Position numbers and translations under genes: made by a program. The notes under the pieces were generated by a model. It did no database searches. It saw only the letters and a program-made list of their open reading frames with translations, and was not told the DNA's origin. A stretch of DNA of 64,000 nt from Mucilaginibacter sp. L196. GTDB lineage: Bacteria; Bacteroidota; Bacteroidia; Sphingobacteriales; Sphingobacteriaceae. How positions within the stretch are numbered: position 1 is the first letter of the stretch; each line of letters opens with the position of its first letter. Below, in pieces: positions 40,221-50,053 of this stretch. Location: the NCBI RefSeq assembly GCF_009765905.1, contig NZ_LMUO01000004.1, forward strand, positions 62,001 to 126,000, given 5' to 3'.

Positions 40221-43112
40221 CTATTTCTCTACCGACGCTACTACAGCTGGCATTTCTGTTGGGACAGTGGTAATTTCCAACTTATTTTCTTTCAGCCCTG
40301 GTGATGTTGATGTTAAAATAATCCGTCCGGGTTTGCCGCTTGATTGTACAATTACCTCAGCTAAGCCATTGAATAGTTTTCGTTTCCATTGCGCAGGCGG
40401 TATAATAACTTGTACCACACCCGGGTTGGTATTGCTATAATCCCAGCTGTTTTTATTAATGAAAGGTGTGGTAACAATAGCTATGCTATTGTTACCGGGA
40501 TGAAGAATATTTTTAGTGAGCTTAAGCTCCTTACGCTCAGCCGAATTATCGTTGCTTTGTATAAACTGCCCATTAATATAAATGGATTGTGTTTTACCAA
40601 TATTATTGTAAAAAAAGGTAAGCGCAGCATCGTCAATATTATCCGGCATTTGGATGGTACCACGATAAACCACCGCTTTGGCCGTTTCGGGAAACCTGAC
40701 GTTTTTAAAAGCAGGCTGCCAGTTTGCATCATCAAAATCGGTGGCGACTTCGGGGCGGTTTTCGATGCTTTCAACCAGTTTCTCTTTCAGGTTTTCAATA
40801 TTAACCGGTATCACCTGCTCTATATATTGGTCAGGTTCCAGTGATGTTTCACTGCCATTGCCTACCCCTATGATTTTTCCAGGGCCTTGTATACTAAATG
40901 CGATTTGGTTATCGGCTGTAGGCACAGGCAAGCCGTTTTTATCGTTTACCTGAATTTTTATGACCGATATATCAACCTTATTCGCTTTTATCACCAAACG
41001 ATCAGCTGTGGCCAATAACGCTGCCGGGTCGCCGGTTGTTTGTACGATGTCATTAGCCACTTTTTTGCCCGCCTTGTAACCAATGGCTTCTAACTTGCCA
41101 GGTTGATAAGCCACAGACCATTCCAGATGCCCATTTCGTGGCATTGTTTTTTTGCCGAGACTTTTTTTGTTCAGGAATAGTTCCACTTCATCACTATTGC
41201 TGTAAACCCAAACCGGTATATCCTGGCCCTCTCTGCCTTTCCAGTTCCAATGTGGTAAAATGTGTACCACATCTTTATCCATCCACCACGACTTTAGGTA
41301 CCAAACGTCGTCCTTAGCAAATCCACAGGCATCTAACATACCGTGATATGAATAAATAGACGGCCAACCGAATGGAGTAGGTTCGCCACGATAATCAAAA
41401 CCTGTCCAAATGAACATACCGGCCAGATATGGGCGTGTCGCGTAATGTTTCCAACCTTGCTCAATGCTGAAAGATTCACTATTTCGCGGCCGGTCATAGG
41501 CTGCTAATTGATGTTTAGCTATGTCATCAACATAAATCCCCCGGGAAGCTGTCGTTGCCCCTTCTTCAGTACCCCAGCTAAGCTGGTTAGGAAATTTTTG
41601 ATGTTGCTCATCAGTATTTTTGTTGGACACATAATTATAACCCAACAAATCCATAACGGTTAAAATACCATTACTACCTATGCCACCGCTGTATGCAGCC
41701 GTAATATACCGGCTTGAATCAATTGTTTTTGCATAGGCCTGCATGGTTGTAGCTACCCGTGCTCCGGTAACTGTTCCTTCCATATTCCACTCTTCATTAC
41801 CTATTGACCAAGCTATTATGCACGGGTGATTCCTGTCGCGGACCATCATTTGTTTTAACTCATTCAGATGATAATCGGTTACGCCCATCAAACGATTTTC
41901 GTCCAACACCAACATCCCCAACCTGTCGCAGGCATCCAAAAACTCAGGTGTAGGCGGATTATGTGAGCAGCGGATGGCATTACATCCGAAAGCTTTCTGG
42001 GCTTTGATCCTAAAATCTTGTAAAGCATCGGGCATGGCTACGCCTACCCCTGCATGATCCTGATGATCGTCGGCTCCGGTAATTTCAAGGTGCTTTCCGT
42101 TTAAAAAGAAGCCCTGGTTGGCATCAAATCTAATAGTGCGGATACCAAAAGTGGTTTCGTATTGATCTACAATAGCGCCATCCTTGCTTACCGTAGTTAT
42201 CAGTTTATGCAGGTAAGGTGTATCTATCGACCAAAGTTTAGGATTTGTTATTTTGAGATTGCTTGAAAAATCCTTTTTCTCTAATAAATTGAGGCTCAAA
42301 TTCTTTTGCTCATCAGATGCGACGATTTTGCCATCAGCATCAAGAATTGTTTGTTTTACACTAAAGTTAGATATGCTGCTATCGGCATCATTGTCCATCG
42401 TTACATGGGTTGATATTATAGCGTGACCATCCTTTAATTTAGTGGTTACAAAAGTACCATTGCGTGCTATATGCAATCGATTGGATTTATTTAGCCACAC
42501 ATGGCGATAGATACCCGCGCCCTCATAAAACCAGCCTTCTTCCATGGTGGCATCAACCCTTACTGCTACAACGTTAGTACCGCCGTAATTGAGGTACTCA
42601 GAAATATTATACTCAAAACTGCTATAACCGCTTTGCTCATTACCTAAATAATGCCCGTTTACCCATACTATAGAGTTACGGAAAACCCCATCAAAAGCGA
42701 TACTGATGTGCTTGCCTAAGTCCGAAGCCGGAATGAAGAAAGTTTTACGGTACCAGCCTACACTTGCATCAGGAAAATTGCGGCCGATAGCCTTGAACCC
42801 GTGACTAAAACTTCCTTTGGGAGAGAATGGCTGCTCCACAGCCCAATCATGCGGTAGGTTAACTTTTCGCCAGGCACGGTCATCAAACCGGGGATCGGCA
42901 GCCCCGTCGCCATAACCAGCCTTCGCGAAATAGGAAAAATAGCTTGTACCATTATTAAAATCCTTATTTGTATCGTATGGGTGGCCAAATGCAAAATGCC
43001 AGTCGTAATCCATCAACAAATGCTCACGCGGCGAGGATTGTGTTTGGCCGAATGTATATTTAGTGGTTATTATCGCAAGGAACAAGAACAATACTTTCTT
43101 AAACTGAATCAT
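40221..43112 (-). CDS. GH2 beta-galactosidase-like enzyme
   Basis: A 963-residue secreted enzyme (signal peptide to TFGQ, residue 23). The order is a sugar-binding jelly-roll domain, an Ig-like sandwich, the TIM-barrel with acid/base Glu in AWSIGNEEWNMEG and probable nucleophile in SWGTEEGATTASRG, then DUF4982-like and further beta domains. GH2 enzymes of this layout are beta-galactosidases or beta-glucuronidases/mannosidases; the exact activity is open. Same strand and island as GH92 and the Endo H-like GH18, so removal of beta-linked sugars from a glycoprotein glycan is plausible. Confidence 0.92.
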   Translation of the reverse strand: MIQFKKVLFLFLAIITTKYTFGQTQSSPREHLLMDYDWHFAFGHPYDTNKDFNNGTSYFSYFAKAGYGDGAADPRFDDRAWRKVNLPHDWAVEQPFSPKGSFSHGFKAIGRNFPDASVGWYRKTFFIPASDLGKHISIAFDGVFRNSIVWVNGHYLGNEQSGYSSFEYNISEYLNYGGTNVVAVRVDATMEEGWFYEGAGIYRHVWLNKSNRLHIARNGTFVTTKLKDGHAIISTHVTMDNDADSSISNFSVKQTILDADGKIVASDEQKNLSLNLLEKKDFSSNLKITNPKLWSIDTPYLHKLITTVSKDGAIVDQYETTFGIRTIRFDANQGFFLNGKHLEITGADDHQDHAGVGVAMPDALQDFRIKAQKAFGCNAIRCSHNPPTPEFLDACDRLGMLVLDENRLMGVTDYHLNELKQMMVRDRNHPCIIAWSIGNEEWNMEGTVTGARVATTMQAYAKTIDSSRYITAAYSGGIGSNGILTVMDLLGYNYVSNKNTDEQHQKFPNQLSWGTEEGATTASRGIYVDDIAKHQLAAYDRPRNSESFSIEQGWKHYATRPYLAGMFIWTGFDYRGEPTPFGWPSIYSYHGMLDACGFAKDDVWYLKSWWMDKDVVHILPHWNWKGREGQDIPVWVYSNSDEVELFLNKKSLGKKTMPRNGHLEWSVAYQPGKLEAIGYKAGKKVANDIVQTTGDPAALLATADRLVIKANKVDISVIKIQVNDKNGLPVPTADNQIAFSIQGPGKIIGVGNGSETSLEPDQYIEQVIPVNIENLKEKLVESIENRPEVATDFDDANWQPAFKNVRFPETAKAVVYRGTIQMPDNIDDAALTFFYNNIGKTQSIYINGQFIQSNDNSAERKELKLTKNILHPGNNSIAIVTTPFINKNSWDYSNTNPGVVQVIIPPAQWKRKLFNGLAEVIVQSSGKPGRIILTSTSPGLKENKLEITTVPTEMPAVVASVEK

Positions 43113-43565
43113 ATTTTTTATGTAAAGGATTATCGATAGTGTAGGTATAGTTTAATTTCTAAATCATCGGTCGCAATAAATACAAAACCGAACATATAAT
43201 GTATAGCAAGAAATATGGCTCATGGCAATAAAACCATTGCATGTATTTTTAAGCGCATAAATGTGTTATTGACAATTAAGTTTATGGAGCTAAAAGTACT
43301 TAAATTTTCTTTTCATACAAGAAAAAAATTTAGGTATTATGCCCGGAAAATGTGGCAATTTTTAGTGTTTTTGATCGAAATTTCGACAAAAAACGGACTA
43401 AAATCAATCATTTTCGGGTCGATTTGAGCAATTTTGGGCTTATTTGAGTCGAATTTTCAATGTAAAAAGGCCATTTTTAATACTTTTCAGGGCGTTTTTG
43501 GGGCGAAAAGTGTACCAAATGTACCAGGTGTTTCACTTGTACTGTGGTACAGTACATATCTTAAA
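43113..43565. other. 453-base gap between GH2 and DUF5686 genes
   Basis: AT-rich. It contains a 12-bp palindrome TCGAAATTTCGA (43375-43386) and a dense cluster of five GTAC tetramers in 44 bases (43512-43555), including TGTACCA-N18-TGGTACA (43520-43551). It should hold the GH2 promoter, but no clear TAnnTTTG box was found. A 70-residue open frame (43215-43427) has no family likeness and is not called. Confidence 0.6.
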
Positions 43566-46274
43566 TTAAAAATCAGGATTAAAGCTTAGTTTAATTCCGT
43601 ATTGAGATATACCAGGATGATCTAAATAATTAAACCTTTTTATCAGATCGACCCGCACGATCTTGAAAATATTGCCTATTCCTACGCCACCTTCAATATA
43701 AGGCACATTACCTAAAGCATAAGTGCCGTTGGTACCGTTCCCCCCTACCGGGAACTTGTATAAACCTGATGAATAGGCCGGGTTATTCTCATTACGCAGG
43801 CCGCCATATAAAACTTTAAACGAAAAATATTCGCGCCATTTAAGATGATCTATTAAAGGTATTTTATTCAGGAAGAAGCCATTAAAGCTCTGTGTAAAGT
43901 TTAACCCTACATAGTGGTCGCTTACAAACTCCAGGTAACCCATCTGGTTATAAGCATTAGGATCATACGCAATAGATCTGTTTGCCGGGCTGATATCCAG
44001 TAATGGAAAAGGAACCTTGCCAGTAATATAACCACCCAATAAGGCAACATCCGAATAGCCTAACTGTGAAAAATAAAACCGCTTAGCAATATTAGCCGTA
44101 ATGTTATTATAGTTATAAGAACCACCCAAAAATCCTGCAATACCATGATTGATCTGTAAGCTGATAATGGGATATTTACTATAAATGCTAAACCGCACCA
44201 TACTTCCCTGTATAATTTGTTCATGAGGTGCATAACGCAATCCAAGATCAACTTCGCTGGTTGTTAAGTTACGTACGATGGTATTATCAGCATCATTAAG
44301 CTGGTATAATAATGTACCGGCAGCCTGTTGATTCCAATTTACAAAACCTAGATTGTATGAAAAATGGTTTTCAAAATCCTTTACATAAACCAAATTGAAA
44401 ATTTTGTTATACAACCAATAATCATTTTTACCGGTAGTAAACGATGTAAGCGCAGCTTGTGTATTAACTGCGGCAAGATCTTGCCCGGGTAAACTAACAT
44501 CATAAAGATACCCTATCTTAAAATAATCATTCGGGAAACGGTATGGAGCGGTTTTATTTAATGAGAAATAGGTATTTAAATCATACTTGGCAATTCCATC
44601 CTTGGTGCCATAGGCTGCATAACCATCTAAATAAACGGTTTTGTTAAACTCGGGCGTTGTTCTCGCACCTCCTTGAAAACGAACACCTTCCTGGTTGTTA
44701 TATGATAATGCCGAACCTATTTGACCAAGCTGCACCGCCCCAAGATCAGCGAATCCATTAGTAATCGCAGAGGCTATCCAAGTCGTCCTTTTGAACGATC
44801 GCATGTTTTCCAGCTTATTTATATGTTCATAAATTAGTTCTTGTTGTTTACTAAGCGTATCCGTCCTGTGATGCAGCCAGAAGGTGGTATCCGGTTGATT
44901 TACGTTATCAGCAATTTGTAAATCCTTTCCTTTATAAAACCCATCTGGTAGTCGCGAATTCAATTTATAATTAGATCGATAAACCGTTCTTTCACCTATA
45001 ACACCAAGCCCCTTTTCTTTAAAAATGCCAAAGTCGGCCTTCACATCGCTCTTATTCATGTAATAGCGCCCATCATCATGTTTCTGAAAGTCAAGCACAA
45101 TTTTCAGGCTGCGCATAAAGTTGATATTGATCTGGCTATTTACATCTAACTCGCATGATTTAACCGCGTACCTTCCGTCCATGGTAACCAACAGTTTGCC
45201 TTCAAATAACAGGTCGCCTTTATTACGTGGTGTAAAATTCACCTCAATAAATTTCTCGTTTCCTATTTTGATTGTATCAGCTATAAAAAATTTATAAAAA
45301 TCCGGCGCGTGATCGGCTATCGGGCTTAGAAATTGGTTGGTGATGATGAAAATATTATTTTCGTAGATGTCAATATTGTCACCGTATATCCGGTTGATAT
45401 AAATATTAACCCCTACCGTATCCACAAATTTTATAATATTGAGCTCTTTTTGAGCCTGTAAAAACTTAATTGATTTTGAAGGCTTTTTGCGGAAGAAATT
45501 TTGAGATAGCTTTTCGCTAAAAAACACAGGTAACGACGTTTGGGTTTCGCCATTAATAACCTGCGTGGTATCCAACATAAATTTATACTTACTAAAGAAG
45601 CTACCGTTTATAAATTTGGGCGATAAGTGAAAAAACGAAAGCCCGATACGTTCATACTGATCATATTGCAAATAATCGGCACTCTGCATCCGGTTAATGT
45701 TTTTATGATCAATAATTTCCTGTATAAGCTCAACAGCAGGGTTACCTTTGTTTCGATATTTTTTTCGCTTACCGGCGGAAATTCTAACTTCCTGGAGTTG
45801 CCGTTGTGAGGACTTTAAATGTATTTGTAATTCATTAACGCGGTTGGGCTTTATTTCCTTATTTAATGGTTGTGACCCCATAAGCGAAAAGGAAACCCTT
45901 TTATATGATCCCTGCGCGCTCAAAAAAAACTTACCCTGGCTATCTGAGCTAGTAGCATGGGCACTTTGAGAAAATGTAATAGTAACATTTGGTATTGGCT
46001 TGCCGGTTAACGCATCAGTTATTCGCCCGCTGACTGTAGTTATTTCTAAAACAGGGCTCTTATTTTGCTTGGTCGTATCTGATATTTTTAGGCTATCTTT
46101 TGTTTGCTTTAGACTATCAATATGCTGAGCAGATACATTAAATGAAAAAATCAGCAAATAAAAAAAGAACCACCTTCCTGTAAGGTTACCATTTTTAAAG
46201 CTTAGGGGTAGAAGAGTTTTTCGCCACCAAGTAGGGACGTTATTTTTAATGTAATCCCAATAAATAAGTACCAA
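43566..46274 (-). CDS. DUF5686 outer-membrane protein with carboxypeptidase-regulatory-like domain
   Basis: A 902-residue protein. Residues 76-165 (TVSGRITDALTGKPIPNVTITF and on) are a CarboxypepD_reg-like beta-sandwich; the rest fits DUF5686, with a large soluble part and a C-terminal beta-barrel of aromatic strands ending GIKLSFNPDF. The signal sequence lies at about 34-50 (WFFFYLLIFSFNVSAQ), behind an unusual 33-residue N-terminus, so a non-ATG start further in may be the real one. It is likely an outer-membrane protein, perhaps involved in surface display or uptake. The role in the island is unknown. Confidence 0.87.
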   Translation of the reverse strand: MVLIYWDYIKNNVPTWWRKTLLPLSFKNGNLTGRWFFFYLLIFSFNVSAQHIDSLKQTKDSLKISDTTKQNKSPVLEITTVSGRITDALTGKPIPNVTITFSQSAHATSSDSQGKFFLSAQGSYKRVSFSLMGSQPLNKEIKPNRVNELQIHLKSSQRQLQEVRISAGKRKKYRNKGNPAVELIQEIIDHKNINRMQSADYLQYDQYERIGLSFFHLSPKFINGSFFSKYKFMLDTTQVINGETQTSLPVFFSEKLSQNFFRKKPSKSIKFLQAQKELNIIKFVDTVGVNIYINRIYGDNIDIYENNIFIITNQFLSPIADHAPDFYKFFIADTIKIGNEKFIEVNFTPRNKGDLLFEGKLLVTMDGRYAVKSCELDVNSQININFMRSLKIVLDFQKHDDGRYYMNKSDVKADFGIFKEKGLGVIGERTVYRSNYKLNSRLPDGFYKGKDLQIADNVNQPDTTFWLHHRTDTLSKQQELIYEHINKLENMRSFKRTTWIASAITNGFADLGAVQLGQIGSALSYNNQEGVRFQGGARTTPEFNKTVYLDGYAAYGTKDGIAKYDLNTYFSLNKTAPYRFPNDYFKIGYLYDVSLPGQDLAAVNTQAALTSFTTGKNDYWLYNKIFNLVYVKDFENHFSYNLGFVNWNQQAAGTLLYQLNDADNTIVRNLTTSEVDLGLRYAPHEQIIQGSMVRFSIYSKYPIISLQINHGIAGFLGGSYNYNNITANIAKRFYFSQLGYSDVALLGGYITGKVPFPLLDISPANRSIAYDPNAYNQMGYLEFVSDHYVGLNFTQSFNGFFLNKIPLIDHLKWREYFSFKVLYGGLRNENNPAYSSGLYKFPVGGNGTNGTYALGNVPYIEGGVGIGNIFKIVRVDLIKRFNYLDHPGISQYGIKLSFNPDF

Positions 46275-46661
46275 ACTGCTTTAATAATTTAAATTTAAAC
46301 CGGACCAGGGGCAAAGTGTTTTATAAAATAGGTTTAAACTGAAAAGTATTTTTCTAATATAGCGATCAATTCTGTATTGTTTTTGATTTTTTGTATTATT
46401 TATAATAAAATCATATATAAATCAACCGGTTTATTGGGTAAAGCAGTGATTCATTTCCTTTAATTATTTGGATAGTCACGGTATGAAGTTCGATTATTAA
46501 AAACGATGCTACTAAACAAAAAAAGCCCCCTTCCCGGAAGGGGGCTCTAGGCAACAACACCTTTCACTAAACTAATTCAATGATATATCTTATAATCTTT
46601 CAATTAGAAAAATTGCCTACATCTTTAATAAATTAGTTTTTATAACTGCTAAAAAGTGTTC
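46275..46661. other. 387-base AT-rich gap with the GH18 terminator
   Basis: Between the DUF5686 and GH18 genes. Apart from the terminator at 46514-46546 I see only AT-rich sequence that must hold the DUF5686 promoter; no clear box. Confidence 0.5.
46514..46546 (-). terminator. terminator after the GH18 gene
   Basis: An 8-bp GCCCCCTT/AAGGGGGC stem (46525-46532, 46538-46545) with a 5-base loop, followed on the minus strand by TTTTTTTGTTTAG. It lies about 115 bases beyond the GH18 stop and separates it from the DUF5686 gene. Confidence 0.88.
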
Positions 46662-47624
46662 TCAATTAGTATATACTGTGCTTGTTCCGTACAATTTATT
46701 TGACACGCTTGACAAATAAGTGTGAGAATCGGCATCAGGTAAATTGTAATATAGATATACACCATAGCCATTGCTCACCGTCTTGGTAGCTAAAGAAGCA
46801 GCTGTGGAAGAAGATGTATTTTGTACATCAATAGCGGCAGGTGCTAGGGCGCTTTTTGCCAAGCCTGGAACATTTGGTACTGAATAAGTACCATAAATGG
46901 CATTCCAGCTATAATTTATTTGTGAGCCTACAGTTACACCGTTATACGATAAATACGATGCAGCGGGTCCATAATCATAAAAGGAAATGATCTTATTTGG
47001 CATCAATTGATGAAGAGCGGTAACCAAGTAGACAAATGAAGATGAATTTACCTGACCGCTGCCACTGGTTGGATAATCAGCATATTCATCATCAAAATCG
47101 ATACCATCCAGCCCATATGTAGTAACGGCATTACTTAACTGCTGCGCGAAAGCTTGTGCATCAGCCTGGCTTTGAAAATTACATATGCCCACTCCTGCAT
47201 GATTACCCAAAATGGATAACAATACTTTGATCCCTTTTGCCTGAACTGGCTGAATATAGGTTGATGCATTACTTAATACATTAGTAACCTGTGTATTGTA
47301 ATACAATACAGCTTTACCGGTTGAAGCATCGAGATTGATATTAGCCGCAAAGATAATCCCAATATCGAATAATTGCTGCCCGGTAGACAAGGTATACTTA
47401 CCCACATCCCTGAAATCATAATTGTTCACCTCCATATAACACACACTCTTTGGGCCGCTCACACCGATAGCAAAGGCATTTGAAGAAGCCGTTGAAGAAG
47501 ATTTTAAATTTTCCGGTACAGGGTTTGAATTTGATTTCTTATCGCATGATGACAGAAAAGCAACGGCTGCTATAACTATTCCAGTTGCAGCATTTTTTAA
47601 ATTAGCTTTATTAGATGTTTTCAT
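46662..47624 (-). CDS. Endo H/F-like GH18 endo-beta-N-acetylglucosaminidase lipoprotein
   Basis: A 320-residue lipoprotein (lipobox VAFLSSC, Cys27). The mature part matches Endo H along its length: FAANINLDASTGKAVLYYN, GIKVLLSILGNHAGVGICNF and the catalytic DGIDFDDEY. The GH18 motif DxxDxDxE is complete (Asp173, Asp176, Asp178, Glu180), with Glu180 the acid. It cuts the chitobiose core of high-mannose N-glycans and frees them from protein. Lipid anchoring suggests an outer-membrane, probably surface, site. It follows GH92 by 116 bases. Confidence 0.93.
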   Translation of the reverse strand: MKTSNKANLKNAATGIVIAAVAFLSSCDKKSNSNPVPENLKSSSTASSNAFAIGVSGPKSVCYMEVNNYDFRDVGKYTLSTGQQLFDIGIIFAANINLDASTGKAVLYYNTQVTNVLSNASTYIQPVQAKGIKVLLSILGNHAGVGICNFQSQADAQAFAQQLSNAVTTYGLDGIDFDDEYADYPTSGSGQVNSSSFVYLVTALHQLMPNKIISFYDYGPAASYLSYNGVTVGSQINYSWNAIYGTYSVPNVPGLAKSALAPAAIDVQNTSSSTAASLATKTVSNGYGVYLYYNLPDADSHTYLSSVSNKLYGTSTVYTN

Positions 47625-47740
47625 AATTTTTGGTTAAGTAATTGGTAATTTTTTAAAACATAATTGGGCTGGTTCTTTTCATCTTTTGTTTCTCCATAGG
47701 CATTGTGATTGGTTAGGTATTCGGTTAATTATCTTCAGTA

Positions 47741-49927
47741 TTACAATTTAGGTTTAGGCCCCATCATAAATTCCAACACGCCTCCGTTCAGCAAATCTGT
47801 ATGGGTCACATAATCTTTAGCGTATGGCTTCCCATTTAAGGTTACTGCCTGGATATATACATTTTTAGCGCTGTTATTTTTCGCTTTTACAGTAAACTTT
47901 CCATTAGCCGTTTTTATGGTAATCTCATCAGCAGCCGGGCTTCCAAACATATAACGCCCACTGGCTGGATTTACAGGATATAAACCGGCGATACTCCATA
48001 TTGCCCAGGCGCTCATTTGTCCACAATCTTCATTACCGGCATAACCATCCGGCTGATCGTGGTACAAAGAATCGATAATCATTCTTACCCTGGATTGGGT
48101 TTTCCATGGCATTCCTGCATAATCATATAAGTAAGCCACATGATGGCTTGGTTCATTACCGTGTGCATACTGACCTATCATTCCGCTGATATCCGGCGAT
48201 TGATCCTCCCCATGCATAACGGAAGTAACCGAGAAAAGCGAATCCAGCCTCCTTACGAATCGTTGTTTGCCACCATAATGCGCAATTAGTCCATCAACAT
48301 CCTGCGGAACAAAAAAAGAATACTGCCAGGCGTCACCTTCCATAAACATAGCCTTATCCGGATCATGCTCTGAATAAAAAGGATCAAATGGAGTTACCCA
48401 GGTGCCGTTACTGTTTTTAGCGCGCATAAAGCCGCTAATTGGGTCGAATACTTGTTTCCAACCGGCCGACCGTTGCATAAAATACTTATAGTCATTAGCG
48501 TTACCCATTTTTTTAGCTACCTGAGCTATACACCAGTCGTCATAAGCATATTCAAGCGTGTTAGTTACGCTTGCGCCATATTTATCCTGCGGTACATACC
48601 CATATTGTCGGTAATAATTACAGCCCCTGATATTTTCCATCGCGCTTGCCTTCATAGCCTGATAAGCGAGATTAATATCAACTCCTTTTATACCTTTTAG
48701 TACAGCATCAGCTAATACCGGCACCGCATGGTATCCGGTCATGCAATTGGTTTCATTAGTGCTCAGATCCCATACCGGCAGCAAACCATTCTCTTTGTAA
48801 AATGCAAGCATGGAATTGACGATGCCTGTATACCGCTCTGTTTGAATAACGGTATAAAGCGGATCCAATGCACGAAAGGTATCCCATAAGGAATAAGCAG
48901 TGTAGCGTTGCTGGCCGGCAGGCATTTGATGAATTTCGCCTTTTGCATTTTGGTAAGTTCCATCAGCATCAGAATATTGCGAGGGTGCGATACAGGTATG
49001 ATAAAGCCCGGTATAAAAAACACGCTTTAAGTGGATGTCATTAGTTTTGATCTGCATTTTAGAAAGCTCATGCTCCCATTTCTTTTCTGCATTATCCTTA
49101 ACGGTATTAAAATCCCAACCCTTAATCTCGTTTAATGCAATAAGAGCCTTATCGGTATTTACTGTTGAAAGTGCTACCTTAAGTTTTACATGATTATATT
49201 TTTCTGTATTGAACACTAACTGTCCAACAACATCCTCGGCCTTTGCCTCACCAACCGATATCGGCGAGCCATTGGCAGTAAGGTATAGTTTACTAAAGGG
49301 TTTAGAGCTGCGTAATGCGAAATATACGCGTTGCACCTGCGCCCATCCCGTAGAGTAACGGTAGCCGATGAGCGTTGAATCATTAAGTCGTTTAATATAG
49401 GTACCTGTTGGCTTATCCCAATTTTGATGGTATCCAAGGTCCAGTTTGATGACGGGGGAAACCCCAGTAGGATATGCATAATCATGGAAGCCGCAATGCT
49501 CTGTAGCCGACAATTTTGCTTCGATGCCGTTATCCATTTTTACCCGATAATAGCCCGGACTTGCCTGTTCATTTGCATGACTGAAAGTAGTTCGCCCATG
49601 GTCGGCTGTATCTGTAATTAATTTATTTTCAGGCATGACTGATATGTCACACCAATCACCTATCCCGGTACCGCTTAAATGCATGTGGCTGAATCCGGTG
49701 ATCACTGAATCACCATAAAAATAACCACCGCACCAGTCCCATCCTGTACGGCCGTTATCGGGACTCAATTGAACCATCCCGAATGGCACAGTAGCTCCCG
49801 GAAAAGTATGCCCATGACCACCGGTACCAATAAACGGATCGACATAGGTTATTAATTTTTGCTGAGCTTGAGTATTTATTTTAAATAGCGATATAAAAAT
49901 GAGGAATAGTACAATCTTTTGTTTCAC
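47741..49927 (-). CDS. GH92 alpha-mannosidase-like enzyme
   Basis: A 728-residue secreted enzyme (signal peptide to TQAQ, residue 22). It shows the GH92 N-terminus YVDPFIGTGGHGHTFPGATVPFGMVQLSPD, HMHLSGTGIGDW, the catalytic domain motif TNETNCMTGYHAVPVLADA, and the late GNEDCGQMSAWAIWSIAGLYPVNP. GH92 enzymes are calcium-dependent inverting exo-alpha-mannosidases that trim alpha-1,2/1,3/1,4/1,6 mannose. With Endo H-like GH18 next door it would trim high-mannose N-glycan. A terminator hairpin lies between it and susD. Confidence 0.95.
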   Translation of the reverse strand: MKQKIVLFLIFISLFKINTQAQQKLITYVDPFIGTGGHGHTFPGATVPFGMVQLSPDNGRTGWDWCGGYFYGDSVITGFSHMHLSGTGIGDWCDISVMPENKLITDTADHGRTTFSHANEQASPGYYRVKMDNGIEAKLSATEHCGFHDYAYPTGVSPVIKLDLGYHQNWDKPTGTYIKRLNDSTLIGYRYSTGWAQVQRVYFALRSSKPFSKLYLTANGSPISVGEAKAEDVVGQLVFNTEKYNHVKLKVALSTVNTDKALIALNEIKGWDFNTVKDNAEKKWEHELSKMQIKTNDIHLKRVFYTGLYHTCIAPSQYSDADGTYQNAKGEIHQMPAGQQRYTAYSLWDTFRALDPLYTVIQTERYTGIVNSMLAFYKENGLLPVWDLSTNETNCMTGYHAVPVLADAVLKGIKGVDINLAYQAMKASAMENIRGCNYYRQYGYVPQDKYGASVTNTLEYAYDDWCIAQVAKKMGNANDYKYFMQRSAGWKQVFDPISGFMRAKNSNGTWVTPFDPFYSEHDPDKAMFMEGDAWQYSFFVPQDVDGLIAHYGGKQRFVRRLDSLFSVTSVMHGEDQSPDISGMIGQYAHGNEPSHHVAYLYDYAGMPWKTQSRVRMIIDSLYHDQPDGYAGNEDCGQMSAWAIWSIAGLYPVNPASGRYMFGSPAADEITIKTANGKFTVKAKNNSAKNVYIQAVTLNGKPYAKDYVTHTDLLNGGVLEFMMGPKPKL

Positions 49928-49970
49928 GGAGGTATTTGTTATTAATTAATGAGCAAGATTGATTGAAATA

Positions 49971-49998
49971 AGCGCTCCGGGTTTTACACCAGAGCGCT
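49971..49998 (-). terminator. weak terminator between susD and GH92
   Basis: AGCGCTC (49971-49977) and GAGCGCT (49992-49998) form a 7-bp stem; the minus-strand tail TTATTTC is only partly T. Such a hairpin after susCD may let more receptor than enzyme be made. Confidence 0.55.
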
Positions 49999-50053
49999 CT
50001 CATTTAACACTAATCAAAACTCAATTGTGGTAGTATGTAGGATCAGAATTGTA

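Noticed and set aside
40389-40953. Long antisense frames inside the GH2 gene
   Set aside because: Shadow frames of a clearly conserved GH2 coding region.
43215-43427. 70-residue open frame upstream of GH2
   Set aside because: Lys/Phe-rich translation of AT-rich DNA, no family likeness, and the region has palindromes and GTAC clusters that suggest a control region.
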